The notes: generated by a model not told the origin, from the letters alone. A DNA stretch of 64,000 nucleotides from Kordiimonas sp. SCSIO 12603 (GCF_024398035.1 NZ_CP073748.1:910001-974000), one strand, 5' to 3'. Positions 47,301 through 57,255 are shown, counted from the stretch's first letter. Numbers and translations are program-made.

Positions 47301-50300
47301 TCTCTATCACCGAGCTATCTGATGGTCGCATTGCTGTAGGCTATAACCAGTATACCGCCAATGCATCTATCCGCAATGAAGCATATGTACAGATTTATAG
47401 TGCAGATGGTACGAGGTCTGGTGTTCGTTTAACCTTGAATGATACGACCCCGAACTATCAAAGTGCAGTGCAGCTTGATGCACTTGCAGATGGTGGTTTT
47501 GTAGCTATTTGGACAACGGAAACAATCCCTTCCATTACGAGTGATGCTGCAGATCAGGGAGTGTTTGTTCGTGTGTTTGATGCAAATGGAAACCCGACAA
47601 CACCGGATATTCCAGTTGCGCCTGCTGGTGGTTTAGGGGTTCTTAGTCGTAATGCTGTGATTAATCTGGAGGACGGTACTTTCGTTGTGCTCTGGGAGCA
47701 GGAAGATACCGGTTCTGGTGCGAACGTTCATGGACAGCGTTTTACTGTTGAAGGTGAGAAGGTTGGTGATGAACTTATTATCAATCAGGCTCTTCCTGGC
47801 ACCCAGGAGCAGATTAGCGCAGAACTTAATGCGGCTGGTGATGTTGTTATCAGCTTCCAGTCAGATACTGGTGATGGTAACGGCTTTGATATCCAGTCAA
47901 GAGTGCTTGATATTGATGCACTTGCACCAGTGCCTGAACCACAGCCTATCGAGAACCCGAACCCTGCACCAGTTGTAACAGACCCGGGCAGTGATACAGA
48001 TATCAACACCACAGTTGCAGGAGATCAGACAGAGACCTCTGTTGCAACCTTTGGGTCAGATCATCCAACACTTGCAGGCGGTCATATTATTATATGGCAA
48101 TCTGAAGGGCAGGATATTGACGGCTCCACAGGTATCTACGGACAGCTTTATGATGCAAACGGCCAGCCAGTAGGTGGAGAGCTTTCCCTTGCAGTTGCAG
48201 GTGGTGCTCAGGAACATGCAGAAGTGGCTGTTCTGGCCAATGGTGATTTTATTGTCACCTATTATGGTGAAGATGTGAGCGGAACAGTAGGTGTTAGAGC
48301 ACAGCGCTTCTCTTATGATGGTGATACTATTGTACAGGTTGGTGATGAGCTGACCATTGATGCCAATGCGGTTTATGATCATGCAACAGTGGTTGATGAA
48401 GGTATTTCCAACCCGCCACAGGTAGAAGCGTTAAGCGATGGTGGCTATGTTATCAGCTGGTATGATGCTTCGATTAATTCAGTGTCAGTCAGCTTCTTTG
48501 GAGCTGATGACAGTTTAGTTCATACATCAAGCTTTGGTGGACATTCTTCGCAATCTTATGTGCCGTCAGTGCTGGAGCTTTCTGATGGTCGGGTGCTGTT
48601 TACCTGGTCTAACTATATTGCCAATGCCAGTGTGCGTGAAGAAGCATATGGCCGTATTTATAACGCAGATGGTACGCTGTCTGTTGATACATTTGTGCTT
48701 AATTCCAATGTACCGGATTATCAGAATAATGTTTCTACCGCTGCACTAGATAATGGTGGCTTTGTAGCAACCTGGCATGTTGAGACCACGACCTCTTTCA
48801 CAGGTCAGGACCGTGGTGTGTTTGTACGTATTTTTGATGCGAACGGTCAGGGTGTTACAGCTGATATTGAAGTTGTTCCCGTTGGTTCTGATCAGTGGTA
48901 CGGCACCAGTAATGTAACAGTTCTTGATGATGGTACGTTTGTTGTATTCTGGGAACAGAGCGATGCAGGCTCGGGTGTTAACATTTATGGGCAGCGTTTT
49001 GATGCGGATGGTGCCCGTATAGCTGATAGCTTTGTTGTGCATGAAGATAGCACAGGCAATCAGGAACTGCTTGATGCAGAACTTAATGCGGCTGGTGATG
49101 TTGTTGTCAGCTTCCAATCAGATACTGGTGATGGTAACGGCTTTGATATCGTATCAAGAGTGCTGTCGTTTGGTGAGTTTGTACCAACGGGTGGTGATGG
49201 TAGCACACCAGACACGAACCCGGACGCACCACCTGTGGTGACCGACCCTGCAGATGAGAACCAGGTGAACACTGAAGGTGCAGATGACCAGCGTGGTCCT
49301 GATGTAGGTGTGTTTGGAGCTGATCATCCAACGCTTCCAGGTGGGCATATTATTATATGGCAGTCTGAAGGGCAGGATGGTGATGGTTCCGGTGTATATG
49401 GTCAGCTTTATGATGCTAATGGCCAGCCAGTAGGTAATGAATTCCGTGTTCATGAGAACTTCCAGGGTGAGCAGCGAGCTGCGTCAGTTGATGTGCTTGA
49501 GAACGGTAATGTGCTTGTTGTCTGGTTTGGTGAAAGCGTTGATGGTACCAGCCAGGTTAAAGCACAGGAGTTCAGCTATGATGGGACAACACTGAACCGT
49601 GTTGGTGAGGAACGTGTTCTGGATGATGCGGCGAGCTCTGAAGATTCACCATTCCCGGATTATATCAACCCAGTTCAGGTTGAAGCGCTGGATGACGGTG
49701 GCTATGCCGTTGCTTGGTTTGAGCGTAATACCAATGCGGTTCGTATCAATATTTATGATGAGAATGATACGCTGCTGAGCAGCGACAGTATTGGTGGTAT
49801 CGGTTCAGTAAACCCATCTACTGTCAGCCTGACAGAGTTATCTGATGGCCGGATTGCTCTTGGATGGAACCAGTATGTTGCTAACACCTCTGTTAGAGAT
49901 CAGGCGCATGCCCGTATCTATAATGCTGACGGTACGCTTTCGGTTAACACACTGACCTTGAACTCTACGACAGCTGAATATCAGAATGCAGTTCAGCTTG
50001 AAGGGCTTGCTAATGGTGGCTTTGTAGCGACCTGGAATGTTGAGACAGTCTCTTCCTATAGTGGAGCTAATGATCTTGGCGTTGTTGTGCGTATTTTTGA
50101 TGCGAACGGTGTGCCGACCAGTCAGGAAATACAGGTTACCCCTGTTGGAGCGACGAGTTGGTTTAAGACCAGCAGTCTTGTAAGCCTTGATGACGGTTCG
50201 TTTGTTATCTTCTGGGAGCAGGAAGCTTCAGGGGTTGGAGCTGAGATTTATGGGCAGCGTTATTCAGATGTTGGTGAGGCCATTGGTGAGAGCTTTGTTG

Positions 50301-53300
50301 TTAATCTGGAGAGTACAGGTGAGCAGAGCCTTGTGAATGCCGAGGTTAATGCGGCTGGCGATGTTGTTATCAGCTTCCAGTCAGATACTGGTGATGGTAA
50401 CGGCTTTGATATCGTATCAAGGGTGCTGTCGTTTGGTGAGTTTGTACCAACGGGTGGTGATGGTAGCACACCAGACACGAACCCGGATGCACCACCTGTG
50501 GTGACCGACCCTGCAGATGAGAACCAGGTGAACACTGAAGGTGCAGATGACCAGCGTGGTCCTGATGTAGGTGTGTTTGGAGCTGATCACCCAACGCTTC
50601 CAGGTGGGCATATTATTATATGGCAGTCTGAAGGGCAGGATGGTGATGGTTCCGGTGTATATGGTCAGCTTTATGATGCTAATGGCCAGCCAGTAGGTAA
50701 TGAATTCCGTGTTCATGAGAACTTCCAGGGTGAGCAGCGAGCTGCGTCAGTTGATGTGCTTGAGAACGGTAATGTGCTTGTTGTCTGGTTTGGTGAAAGC
50801 GTTGATGGTACCAGCCAGGTTAAAGCACAGGAGTTCAGCTATGATGGGACAACACTGAACCGTGTTGGTGAGGAACGTGTTCTGGATGATGCGGCGAGCT
50901 CTGAAGATTCACCATTCCCGGATTATATCAACCCAGTTCAGGTTGAAGCGCTGGATGACGGTGGCTATGCCGTTGCTTGGTTTGAGCGTAATACCAATGC
51001 GGTTCGTATCAATATTTATGATGAGAATGATACGCTGCTGAGCAGCGACAGTATTGGTGGTATCGGTTCAGTAAACCCATCTACTGTCAGCCTGACAGAG
51101 TTATCTGATGGCCGGATTGCTCTTGGATGGAACCAGTATGTTGCTAACACCTCTGTTAGAGATCAGGCGCATGCCCGTATCTATAATGCTGACGGTACGC
51201 TTTCGGTTAACACACTGACCTTGAACTCTACGACAGCTGAATATCAGAATGCAGTTCAGCTTGAAGGGCTTGCTAATGGTGGCTTTGTAGCGACCTGGAA
51301 TGTTGAGACAGTCTCTTCCTATAGTGGAGCTAATGATCTTGGCGTTGTTGTGCGTATTTTTGATGCGAACGGTGTGCCGACCAGTCAGGAAATACAGGTT
51401 ACCCCTGTTGGAGCGACGAGTTGGTTTAAGACCAGCAGTCTTGTAAGCCTTGATGACGGTTCGTTTGTTATCTTCTGGGAGCAGGAAGCTTCAGGGGTTG
51501 GAGCTGAGATTTATGGGCAGCGTTATTCAGATATTGGTGAGGCCATTGGTGAGAGCTTTGTTGTTAATCTGGAGAGTACAGGTGAGCAGAGCCTTGTGAA
51601 TGCCGAGGTTAATGCGGCTGGCGATGTTGTTATCAGCTTCCAGTCAGATACTGGTGATGGTAACGGCTTTGATATCGTATCAAGGGTGCTGTCGTTTGGT
51701 GAGTTTGTACCAACGGGTGGTGATGGTAGCACACCAGACACGAACCCGGATGCACCACCTGTGGTGACCGACCCTGCAGATGAGAACCAGGTGAACACTG
51801 AAGGTGCAGATGACCAGCGTGGTCCTGATGTAGGTGTGTTTGGAGCTGATCACCCAACGCTTCCAGGTGGGCATATTATTATATGGCAGTCTGAAGGGCA
51901 GGATGGTGATGGTTCCGGTGTATATGGTCAGCTTTATGATGCTAATGGCCAGCCAGTAGGTAATGAATTCCGTGTTCATGAGAACTTCCAGGGTGAGCAG
52001 CGAGCTGCGTCAGTTGATGTGCTTGAGAACGGTAATGTGCTTGTTGTCTGGTTTGGTGAAAGCGTTGATGGTACCAGCCAGGTTAAAGCACAGGAGTTCA
52101 GCTATGATGGGACAACACTGAACCGTGTTGGTGAGGAACGTGTTCTGGATGATGCGGCGAGCTCTGAAGATTCACCATTCCCGGATTATATCAACCCAGT
52201 TCAGGTTGAAGCGCTGGATGACGGTGGCTATGCCGTTGCTTGGTTTGAGCGTAATACCAATGCGGTTCGTATCAATATTTATGATGAGAATGATACGCTG
52301 CTGAGCAGCGACAGTATTGGTGGTATCGGTTCAGTAAACCCATCTACTGTCAGCCTGACAGAGTTATCTGATGGCCGGATTGCTCTTGGATGGAACCAGT
52401 ATGTTGCTAACACCTCTGTTAGAGATCAGGCGCATGCCCGTATCTATAATGCTGACGGTACGCTTTCGGTTAACACACTGACCTTGAACTCTACGACAGC
52501 TGAATATCAGAATGCAGTTCAGCTTGAAGGGCTTGCTAATGGTGGCTTTGTAGCGACCTGGAATGTTGAGACAGTCTCTTCCTATAGTGGAGCTAATGAT
52601 CTTGGCGTTGTTGTGCGTATTTTTGATGCGAACGGTGTGCCGACCAGTCAGGAAATACAGGTTACCCCTGTTGGAGCGACGAGTTGGTTTAAGACCAGCA
52701 GTCTTGTAAGCCTTGATGACGGTTCGTTTGTTATCTTCTGGGAGCAGGAAGCTTCAGGGGTTGGAGCTGAGATTTATGGGCAGCGTTATTCAGATATTGG
52801 TGAGGCCATTGGTGAGAGCTTTGTTGTTAATCTGGAGAGTACAGGTGAGCAGAGCCTTGTGAATGCCGAGGTTAATGCGGCTGGCGATGTTGTTATCAGC
52901 TTCCAGTCAGATACTGGTGACGGTAACGGCTTTGATATCGTATCAAGAGTGCTTAATTTTAATCTTGACCCTGAAATCATTAATACTGACGTCCCGCTTG
53001 ACCTAGCTTCTACGGAAGAAGATACGGCCATAGTCCTGACTTCAGATATATTCACGGCTGCGGTAACCGATCCTGATGGTGATGTTCTATCAGTTACAAC
53101 TGTTTCTGTTGATCCAGCTTTTGGCACAGTTACGGACAATGGTGATGGCACATTTACTTATACGCCAGCAGCTGATTTCCACGGAGAGGATGTTACGCTT
53201 ACCTTCACAGTGGATGATGGGTTTGGTGGCTCTGTTGAAGGTGAAGCAACGATAGATGTCACATCAGTGGTTGATGCTGTTGAGGATAGCGTGACGACAG

Positions 53301-56300
53301 ATGAAAACACGGCTGTGAGTGTGAATGTTCTGAACAATGATACATTCTCAGGCACAGCAACGCTTTCTTCAGCTACCCTTCAGGACCCATCACAGGGAAC
53401 ACTTAGCTTTGACGATGATGGTACTGTGAGTTTCACGCCTGCAGTAGATGTAGCAAATGGTGAGACTGTAACTGTTGTGGTTGATACGGTCATTGCCAAT
53501 GGTGGAGCTGATGAAACAGCGACACTTACGATTACTCTCACAGCAGTGAATGGTGAACCGTTGGTGACAGATGTTGTTCTAGATGCAACTGCTGAAGATA
53601 CAGCTGTTATCATTACGTCAGATGCTCTGCTTGCAGGTGCAAGCGATGTTGATGGTGATGTTCTATCAGTTACAACTGTTTCTGTTGATCCAGCTTTTGG
53701 CACAGTTACGGACAATGGTGATGGCACATTTACTTATACGCCAGCAGCTGATTTCCACGGAGAGGATGTTACGCTTACCTTCACAGTGGATGATGGGTTT
53801 GGTGGCTCTGTTGAAGGTGAAGCAACGATAGATGTCACATCAGTGGTTGATGCTGTTGAGGATAGCGTGACGACAGATGAAAACACGGCTGTGAGTGTGA
53901 ATGTTCTGAACAATGATACATTCTCAGGCACAGCAACGCTTTCTTCAGCTACCCTTCAGGACCCATCACAGGGAACACTTAGCTTTGACGATGATGGTAC
54001 TGTGAGTTTCACGCCTGCAGTAGATGTAGCAAATGGTGAGACTGTAACTGTTGTGGTTGATACGGTCATTGCCAATGGTGGAGCTGATGAAACAGCGACA
54101 CTTACGATTACTCTCACAGCAGTGAATGGTGAACCGTTGGTGACAGATGTTGTTCTAGATGCAACTGCTGAAGATACAGCTGTTATCATTACGTCAGATG
54201 CTCTGCTTGCAGGTGCAAGCGATGTTGATGGTGATGTTCTATCAGTTACAACTGTTTCTGTTGATCCAGCTTTTGGCACAATTACAGACAATGGTGATGG
54301 CACATTTACTTATACGCCGGCAGCTGATTTCCACGGAGAGGATGTTACGCTTACCTTCACAGTGGATGATGGGTTTGGTGGCTCTGTTGAAGGTGAAGCA
54401 ACGATAGATGTTACATCAGTGGCTGATGCTGTTGAGGATAGCGTGACGACAGATGAAAACACGGCCGTGAGTGTGAATGTTCTGAACAATGATACATTCT
54501 CAGGCACAGCAACGCTTTCTTCAGCTACCCTTCAGGATCCATCACAGGGAACACTCAGCTTTGACGCTGATGGTACTGTGAGTTTCACGCCTGCAGATGG
54601 CTTTGCTGCCGGTGAAAGCGCCACAGTTTTAATAGATACGGTAATTTCCAATGGCGGAGCTGACGAAACATCAACGATAACCATCACGGTGAACGGTATC
54701 AATGATGCTGCTGTTATTGGTGGAGACCGTACGGGAGCCGTGACGGAGGACGAAGATCCTGATGGTGATGGCCTTCTTGAGACGAGTGGTCAGCTTACTG
54801 TTTCTGATGTAGATGGAGCGGCTGAAGAAAGCTTTGTACCGGGTACATTCTCAGGAACATTCGGTAGCTTAAGCCTTGATGCTGCTGGTAATTGGAGTTA
54901 TGCGGTCAGCAATAACCTATCTGCTGTACAAAATCTGGATAATGGTAACAGTCTGACGGATACCATTACTGTAAGTTCAACAGATGGAACAACGCAGGAT
55001 GTTACTGTTACTATTTCAGGCGTCAATGAACCTGCTAGTCCCCCTCCCGCTCCGGGCAGGCCAAACCTTGTTTCCTCTTCGGATCGTGGTTCGAGTTCCA
55101 TTGATAACGTTACCAACGATACAACGCCAACTTTCAGCATAAATGTATCGGGGCAAGAGGTTGGCACAGTGATTCAATTGATGGAAGGTATCAATATACT
55201 TGCCAGTAGGGTCTTGACATCAAGTGATGTTTCTAGTGGCTCCATTACCCTGACCAGTACTGGTTTGAGTGGTGGTGCTACGAACGGGATTACCCATGTG
55301 GTTACGGCTTTAGCTACTAACAATGGCTTTTCGACAAGTTCGGCTTCTTTAACTCTGGTCATCGATACAGTAGCGCCGGTAACTTCGCCTTCATCTGTGA
55401 GTGTCAATATTGATAGTATCAGTAATGATACTGGGGTTAGTGGCTCAGATTTTGTGACAAGCGCAACCAGTTTTACAGTGAACGGTTCGGCAACGCCTGG
55501 ATCGATTGTTACTGTTAGTCTCGGCGGTAATAGTCAAGCGGTTACTGCGAGTTCAAGTGGTACGTTCTCAGCCAGTTTCTCAGGTCTTGGGGATGGCAAT
55601 CACACGATCACTGCTACAGCAAGACTTGTAACACCTGGTCAAACAGATACTGCCGGTAATACAGGTTCTTCCGTAACCAGTATCGCTAGCGATACGCAGG
55701 GTATCACTATTGATACAGTAGCGCCGACTTTAAGTATATCTGATAATACTTCAGGTGTTGCTGATGATGCTGTTAGATTTAATTTTGGTTTCAGTGAAGA
55801 TGTATTTGGTTTTGGTACTAGTGACGTTGCAGTCTCAGGTGGGGCAGCAAGTAGTATCAGCAGCAGCGGTGTTACAGTAACGCCTCCTTCAGACGCTTCT
55901 GGTACCATCAACGTATCTGTAGCCAACGGTAGTTTTACTGACAGAGCTGGTAATGCTGGTGTTGGTGATAGTCATAATCAGGGCTTTGATACAGAACTCC
56001 CTAATAATGCACCAACTATAGTGAATCTCGACGTTGCTAATGATCCACTTCGTAGTGGGTCAACGGTAAGCAATGTTCTCATTGCTAGAGTAGATGCTAA
56101 CGACCTTGATGGAGATAGGCTGAACTTTACGGTCACAGGCTTTATTGGCACTACACCACAGGCTTTGAATACGACGTTTAATTTTGTTCGAATTGATGAT
56201 AATTCTGCCGAGATAAGAGCGACAGGAGGGCCAGTGCAATCAGGTTTCTATAGTATTGATTTTATCATAACTGATGGCAACGGCGGTTCGGTTGAAGGAG

Positions 56301-56869
56301 GCTTCACGTTTCAGGCAAGTGGCGAAATATTCGATGGTAGCGGTTTCCTACCAATCGTTCTGGATCTGGATGGTGATGGGCTTGAGCTCATCGATAACCA
56401 TTCGTTTGATGTTGATGGTGATGGCGTTCAGGAGCTTACGGGTTTTGTTGGCCCAGATGATGGTTTGCTCGCCCTTGATCGGGATGGTAATGGGATCATT
56501 GATAGAGGTGAGGAAATTTCCTTCGTGGATGATCTGCCGGGCGCTGAAACAGACCTAGAAGGACTTCGCGCCTTTGATACTAATGGTGATGGTGTTCTCG
56601 ACAGCGGTGATGACCAGTTTGATGAGTTCCTTGTGTTCCAGGATCTGAATGGTGACGGTATTGGTGATGGCGATGAACTCTCCAGCCTCGTTGAGCTAGG
56701 TATTGCATCAATTGATCTTACCGGTACACCAACTGGCGAAGTACTGGATACAACAATAGCAACTGGCGCGATCTTGAATACCACGACTTTCACGCGAGTT
56801 GATGGAACCACCGGAGAAGTGGGTGATGCTGTGTTTACGACTTTCGAGTTTTCTATTGAAATTCTTTAA
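44336..56869 (+). CDS. Giant repeat adhesin-like protein, 4177 residues, probably type I secreted
   Basis: No N-terminal signal peptide (MSDQFVTSEENQ). Seven modules of ~390-421 residues cover ~1-2875. Each starts near DHPTLAGGHIIVWQS, contains several ~55-residue beta motifs (GVYGQLYDANGQPVG, VEALDDGGYAVAWF) and ends SFQSDTGDGNGFDIVSRVL, which suggests one beta-propeller per module. About three cadherin/VCBS-like units of 192 residues (VLSVTTVSVDPAFGTV) follow, then Ig-like domains. The C-terminal calcium-binding part has DLDGDGLELID, DRDGNGIIDRGEE and DTNGDGVLDSGDD. This plan, acidic and rich in Asp and Gly, fits RTX-type adhesins exported by a type I system, although classic nonapeptide runs are not seen and no transporter is encoded nearby. 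Confidence 0.88.
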   Translation: MSDQFVTSEENQVNTTVAGNQADAYVATFEVGHPTLAGGHIIVWHSAGQDGDGSSGIYGQLYGANGQPVGFEFRVNENVAGDQQHAVAEVLANGDIIVAYSNGSTYFFQRLRVDNDELVRVGSEVSIDSVVSDGFEITALSSGGFVVTYQSTQNGQFEVFSRIYTADGTLEGNTFQPTTASFFARPDVVELLDGRLLYTYSGNTGTAGEGVHGRIFNSDGTPAGAQFTIDQGTGSQTFPQSVALENGGFVTVWHFRNGFVVGRAYDADGNATTDQFNISTTAVSGDGGRDTEPTITLLSDGTLFVAYEGNGNILGQRLTVEGTPIGDEIILNEVTGGQQFNVEAALNAAGDVVVSFQSDTGDGNGFDIISRVLSFDEFVPTGGDGSTAVTNPDAPPVVTDPADEHQNNTYETGNQENPSIATFSSDHPTLAGGHIIVWHSAGQDGDGSSGIYGQLYGANGQPVGFEFRVNENVAGDQQHAVAEVLANGDIIVAYSNGSNYFFQRLRVDNDELVRVGSEVSIDSVVSDGFEITSLSSGGFVVTYQSTQNGQFEVFSRIYTADGTLEGNTFQPTTASFFARPDVVELLDGRLLYTYSGNTGTAGEGVHGRIFNSDGTPAGAQFTIDQGTGSQTFPQSVALENGGFVTVWHFRNGFVVGRAYDADGNATTDQFNISTTAVSGDGGRDTEPTITLLSDGTLFVAYEGNGNILGQRLTVEGTPIGDEIILNEVTGGQQFNVEAALNAAGDVVVSFQSDTGDGNGFDIISRVLSFDEFVPTGGDGSTAVTNPDAPPVVTDPADENQVNTEVAGDQREPDVATFGADHPTLAGGHVIVWQSSGQDGDGQGVYGQLYGADGQPLGFEFQIDDSTAGDQTLPSVDVLANGNIIIVWSTEGVGSNKQLVAQEFSLDGTTLVRVGEERIIDDNVELETTNQNYTDYFNAPSIEALDGGGYAVTWFDLTDNSVHVNVYDGVGNLLNADTISNIGSVDFTTVSITELSDGRIAVGYNQYTANASIRNEAYVQIYSADGTRSGVRLTLNDTTPNYQSAVQLDALADGGFVAIWTTETIPSITSDAADQGVFVRVFDANGNPTTPDIPVAPAGGLGVLSRNAVINLEDGTFVVLWEQEDTGSGANVHGQRFTVEGEKVGDELIINQALPGTQEQISAELNAAGDVVISFQSDTGDGNGFDIQSRVLDIDALAPVPEPQPIENPNPAPVVTDPGSDTDINTTVAGDQTETSVATFGSDHPTLAGGHIIIWQSEGQDIDGSTGIYGQLYDANGQPVGGELSLAVAGGAQEHAEVAVLANGDFIVTYYGEDVSGTVGVRAQRFSYDGDTIVQVGDELTIDANAVYDHATVVDEGISNPPQVEALSDGGYVISWYDASINSVSVSFFGADDSLVHTSSFGGHSSQSYVPSVLELSDGRVLFTWSNYIANASVREEAYGRIYNADGTLSVDTFVLNSNVPDYQNNVSTAALDNGGFVATWHVETTTSFTGQDRGVFVRIFDANGQGVTADIEVVPVGSDQWYGTSNVTVLDDGTFVVFWEQSDAGSGVNIYGQRFDADGARIADSFVVHEDSTGNQELLDAELNAAGDVVVSFQSDTGDGNGFDIVSRVLSFGEFVPTGGDGSTPDTNPDAPPVVTDPADENQVNTEGADDQRGPDVGVFGADHPTLPGGHIIIWQSEGQDGDGSGVYGQLYDANGQPVGNEFRVHENFQGEQRAASVDVLENGNVLVVWFGESVDGTSQVKAQEFSYDGTTLNRVGEERVLDDAASSEDSPFPDYINPVQVEALDDGGYAVAWFERNTNAVRINIYDENDTLLSSDSIGGIGSVNPSTVSLTELSDGRIALGWNQYVANTSVRDQAHARIYNADGTLSVNTLTLNSTTAEYQNAVQLEGLANGGFVATWNVETVSSYSGANDLGVVVRIFDANGVPTSQEIQVTPVGATSWFKTSSLVSLDDGSFVIFWEQEASGVGAEIYGQRYSDVGEAIGESFVVNLESTGEQSLVNAEVNAAGDVVISFQSDTGDGNGFDIVSRVLSFGEFVPTGGDGSTPDTNPDAPPVVTDPADENQVNTEGADDQRGPDVGVFGADHPTLPGGHIIIWQSEGQDGDGSGVYGQLYDANGQPVGNEFRVHENFQGEQRAASVDVLENGNVLVVWFGESVDGTSQVKAQEFSYDGTTLNRVGEERVLDDAASSEDSPFPDYINPVQVEALDDGGYAVAWFERNTNAVRINIYDENDTLLSSDSIGGIGSVNPSTVSLTELSDGRIALGWNQYVANTSVRDQAHARIYNADGTLSVNTLTLNSTTAEYQNAVQLEGLANGGFVATWNVETVSSYSGANDLGVVVRIFDANGVPTSQEIQVTPVGATSWFKTSSLVSLDDGSFVIFWEQEASGVGAEIYGQRYSDIGEAIGESFVVNLESTGEQSLVNAEVNAAGDVVISFQSDTGDGNGFDIVSRVLSFGEFVPTGGDGSTPDTNPDAPPVVTDPADENQVNTEGADDQRGPDVGVFGADHPTLPGGHIIIWQSEGQDGDGSGVYGQLYDANGQPVGNEFRVHENFQGEQRAASVDVLENGNVLVVWFGESVDGTSQVKAQEFSYDGTTLNRVGEERVLDDAASSEDSPFPDYINPVQVEALDDGGYAVAWFERNTNAVRINIYDENDTLLSSDSIGGIGSVNPSTVSLTELSDGRIALGWNQYVANTSVRDQAHARIYNADGTLSVNTLTLNSTTAEYQNAVQLEGLANGGFVATWNVETVSSYSGANDLGVVVRIFDANGVPTSQEIQVTPVGATSWFKTSSLVSLDDGSFVIFWEQEASGVGAEIYGQRYSDIGEAIGESFVVNLESTGEQSLVNAEVNAAGDVVISFQSDTGDGNGFDIVSRVLNFNLDPEIINTDVPLDLASTEEDTAIVLTSDIFTAAVTDPDGDVLSVTTVSVDPAFGTVTDNGDGTFTYTPAADFHGEDVTLTFTVDDGFGGSVEGEATIDVTSVVDAVEDSVTTDENTAVSVNVLNNDTFSGTATLSSATLQDPSQGTLSFDDDGTVSFTPAVDVANGETVTVVVDTVIANGGADETATLTITLTAVNGEPLVTDVVLDATAEDTAVIITSDALLAGASDVDGDVLSVTTVSVDPAFGTVTDNGDGTFTYTPAADFHGEDVTLTFTVDDGFGGSVEGEATIDVTSVVDAVEDSVTTDENTAVSVNVLNNDTFSGTATLSSATLQDPSQGTLSFDDDGTVSFTPAVDVANGETVTVVVDTVIANGGADETATLTITLTAVNGEPLVTDVVLDATAEDTAVIITSDALLAGASDVDGDVLSVTTVSVDPAFGTITDNGDGTFTYTPAADFHGEDVTLTFTVDDGFGGSVEGEATIDVTSVADAVEDSVTTDENTAVSVNVLNNDTFSGTATLSSATLQDPSQGTLSFDADGTVSFTPADGFAAGESATVLIDTVISNGGADETSTITITVNGINDAAVIGGDRTGAVTEDEDPDGDGLLETSGQLTVSDVDGAAEESFVPGTFSGTFGSLSLDAAGNWSYAVSNNLSAVQNLDNGNSLTDTITVSSTDGTTQDVTVTISGVNEPASPPPAPGRPNLVSSSDRGSSSIDNVTNDTTPTFSINVSGQEVGTVIQLMEGINILASRVLTSSDVSSGSITLTSTGLSGGATNGITHVVTALATNNGFSTSSASLTLVIDTVAPVTSPSSVSVNIDSISNDTGVSGSDFVTSATSFTVNGSATPGSIVTVSLGGNSQAVTASSSGTFSASFSGLGDGNHTITATARLVTPGQTDTAGNTGSSVTSIASDTQGITIDTVAPTLSISDNTSGVADDAVRFNFGFSEDVFGFGTSDVAVSGGAASSISSSGVTVTPPSDASGTINVSVANGSFTDRAGNAGVGDSHNQGFDTELPNNAPTIVNLDVANDPLRSGSTVSNVLIARVDANDLDGDRLNFTVTGFIGTTPQALNTTFNFVRIDDNSAEIRATGGPVQSGFYSIDFIITDGNGGSVEGGFTFQASGEIFDGSGFLPIVLDLDGDGLELIDNHSFDVDGDGVQELTGFVGPDDGLLALDRDGNGIIDRGEEISFVDDLPGAETDLEGLRAFDTNGDGVLDSGDDQFDEFLVFQDLNGDGIGDGDELSSLVELGIASIDLTGTPTGEVLDTTIATGAILNTTTFTRVDGTTGEVGDAVFTTFEFSIEIL
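44432..46795 (+). repeat. Two near-identical 1182-bp tandem units (modules 1-2)
   Basis: Units 44432-45613 and 45614-46795 match over most of their length; the second diverges near its end as module 3 begins. The period of 394 codons keeps the frame. Confidence 0.88.
49258..52950 (+). repeat. Three almost identical 1263-bp tandem units (modules 5-7)
   Basis: Units begin at 49258, 50521 and 51784 with gaaccaggtgaac. By eye they differ at only a few bases, for example one codon for Val/Ile at about 50270, 51533 and 52796. The last breaks off near 52950 where the cadherin-like part starts. 421 codons each. Confidence 0.93.
53075..54600 (+). repeat. 576-bp tandem units encoding cadherin/VCBS-like domains
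   Basis: Units begin at 53075, 53651 and 54227. The first two are nearly identical; the third diverges after about 54590. Each encodes 192 residues with a DGDVLSV...GTFTYTP...VDDGFGG domain and a VTTDENTAVSVNVLNND domain. Confidence 0.92.
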
Positions 56870-56954
56870 GAATAGAGAGTCTAAGTGCCATCAGTGTAGT
56901 TAATACCTGGCGGTTCTGTTTCGAAATAGTTGTACATCTGTATTAATGATGCAG

Positions 56955-57020
56955 GTTAAGATGAATTCGAACTCCCGTAACCAATTAAAACCCCGGCACC
57001 TGATAAGGGGCCGGGGTTTT
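56955..57020 (+). terminator. Terminator of the giant gene, joined to a tRNA-end-like sequence
   Basis: A strong hairpin, aaaaccccggc / gccggggtttt (56987-57020), is preceded by ttcgaactcccgtaacca and attaaa, resembling a tRNA 3' end with CCA as in the att scars at 36.4-36.8 kb. The rest of 56870-57255 shows no gene; the regulator's promoter should lie in 57021-57255. Confidence 0.7.
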
Positions 57021-57255
57021 AATTATCTGCTGAGGAACTGATTAAGCTGAAGAGAGATATGATTCGCATAAAAAGGAGTAGTAGTCCTAGAATGCCTTAA
57101 CGGAATAACTACTACATAAAATACCGTCATGGAGAGCGAGATGGAAAATTTAAATATAGTGAGAGAAATATATAATTTCGCCGTGAATCTGAGAAAGTAA
57201 TCATTATATTGGGCAGATGACTACCAATCTCGGCACGCTCTTATAGGCTCCATTT

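Noticed and set aside
49258-54600. Regular repeats considered as a CRISPR array
   Set aside because: Units are 576-1263 bp, in frame and without short spacers; they are protein-coding tandem repeats.
44336-56869. Many repeated small ORFs on the minus strand and in other frames of the giant gene
   Set aside because: They recur with the period of the tandem modules and mirror the coding frame; no independent gene signals.
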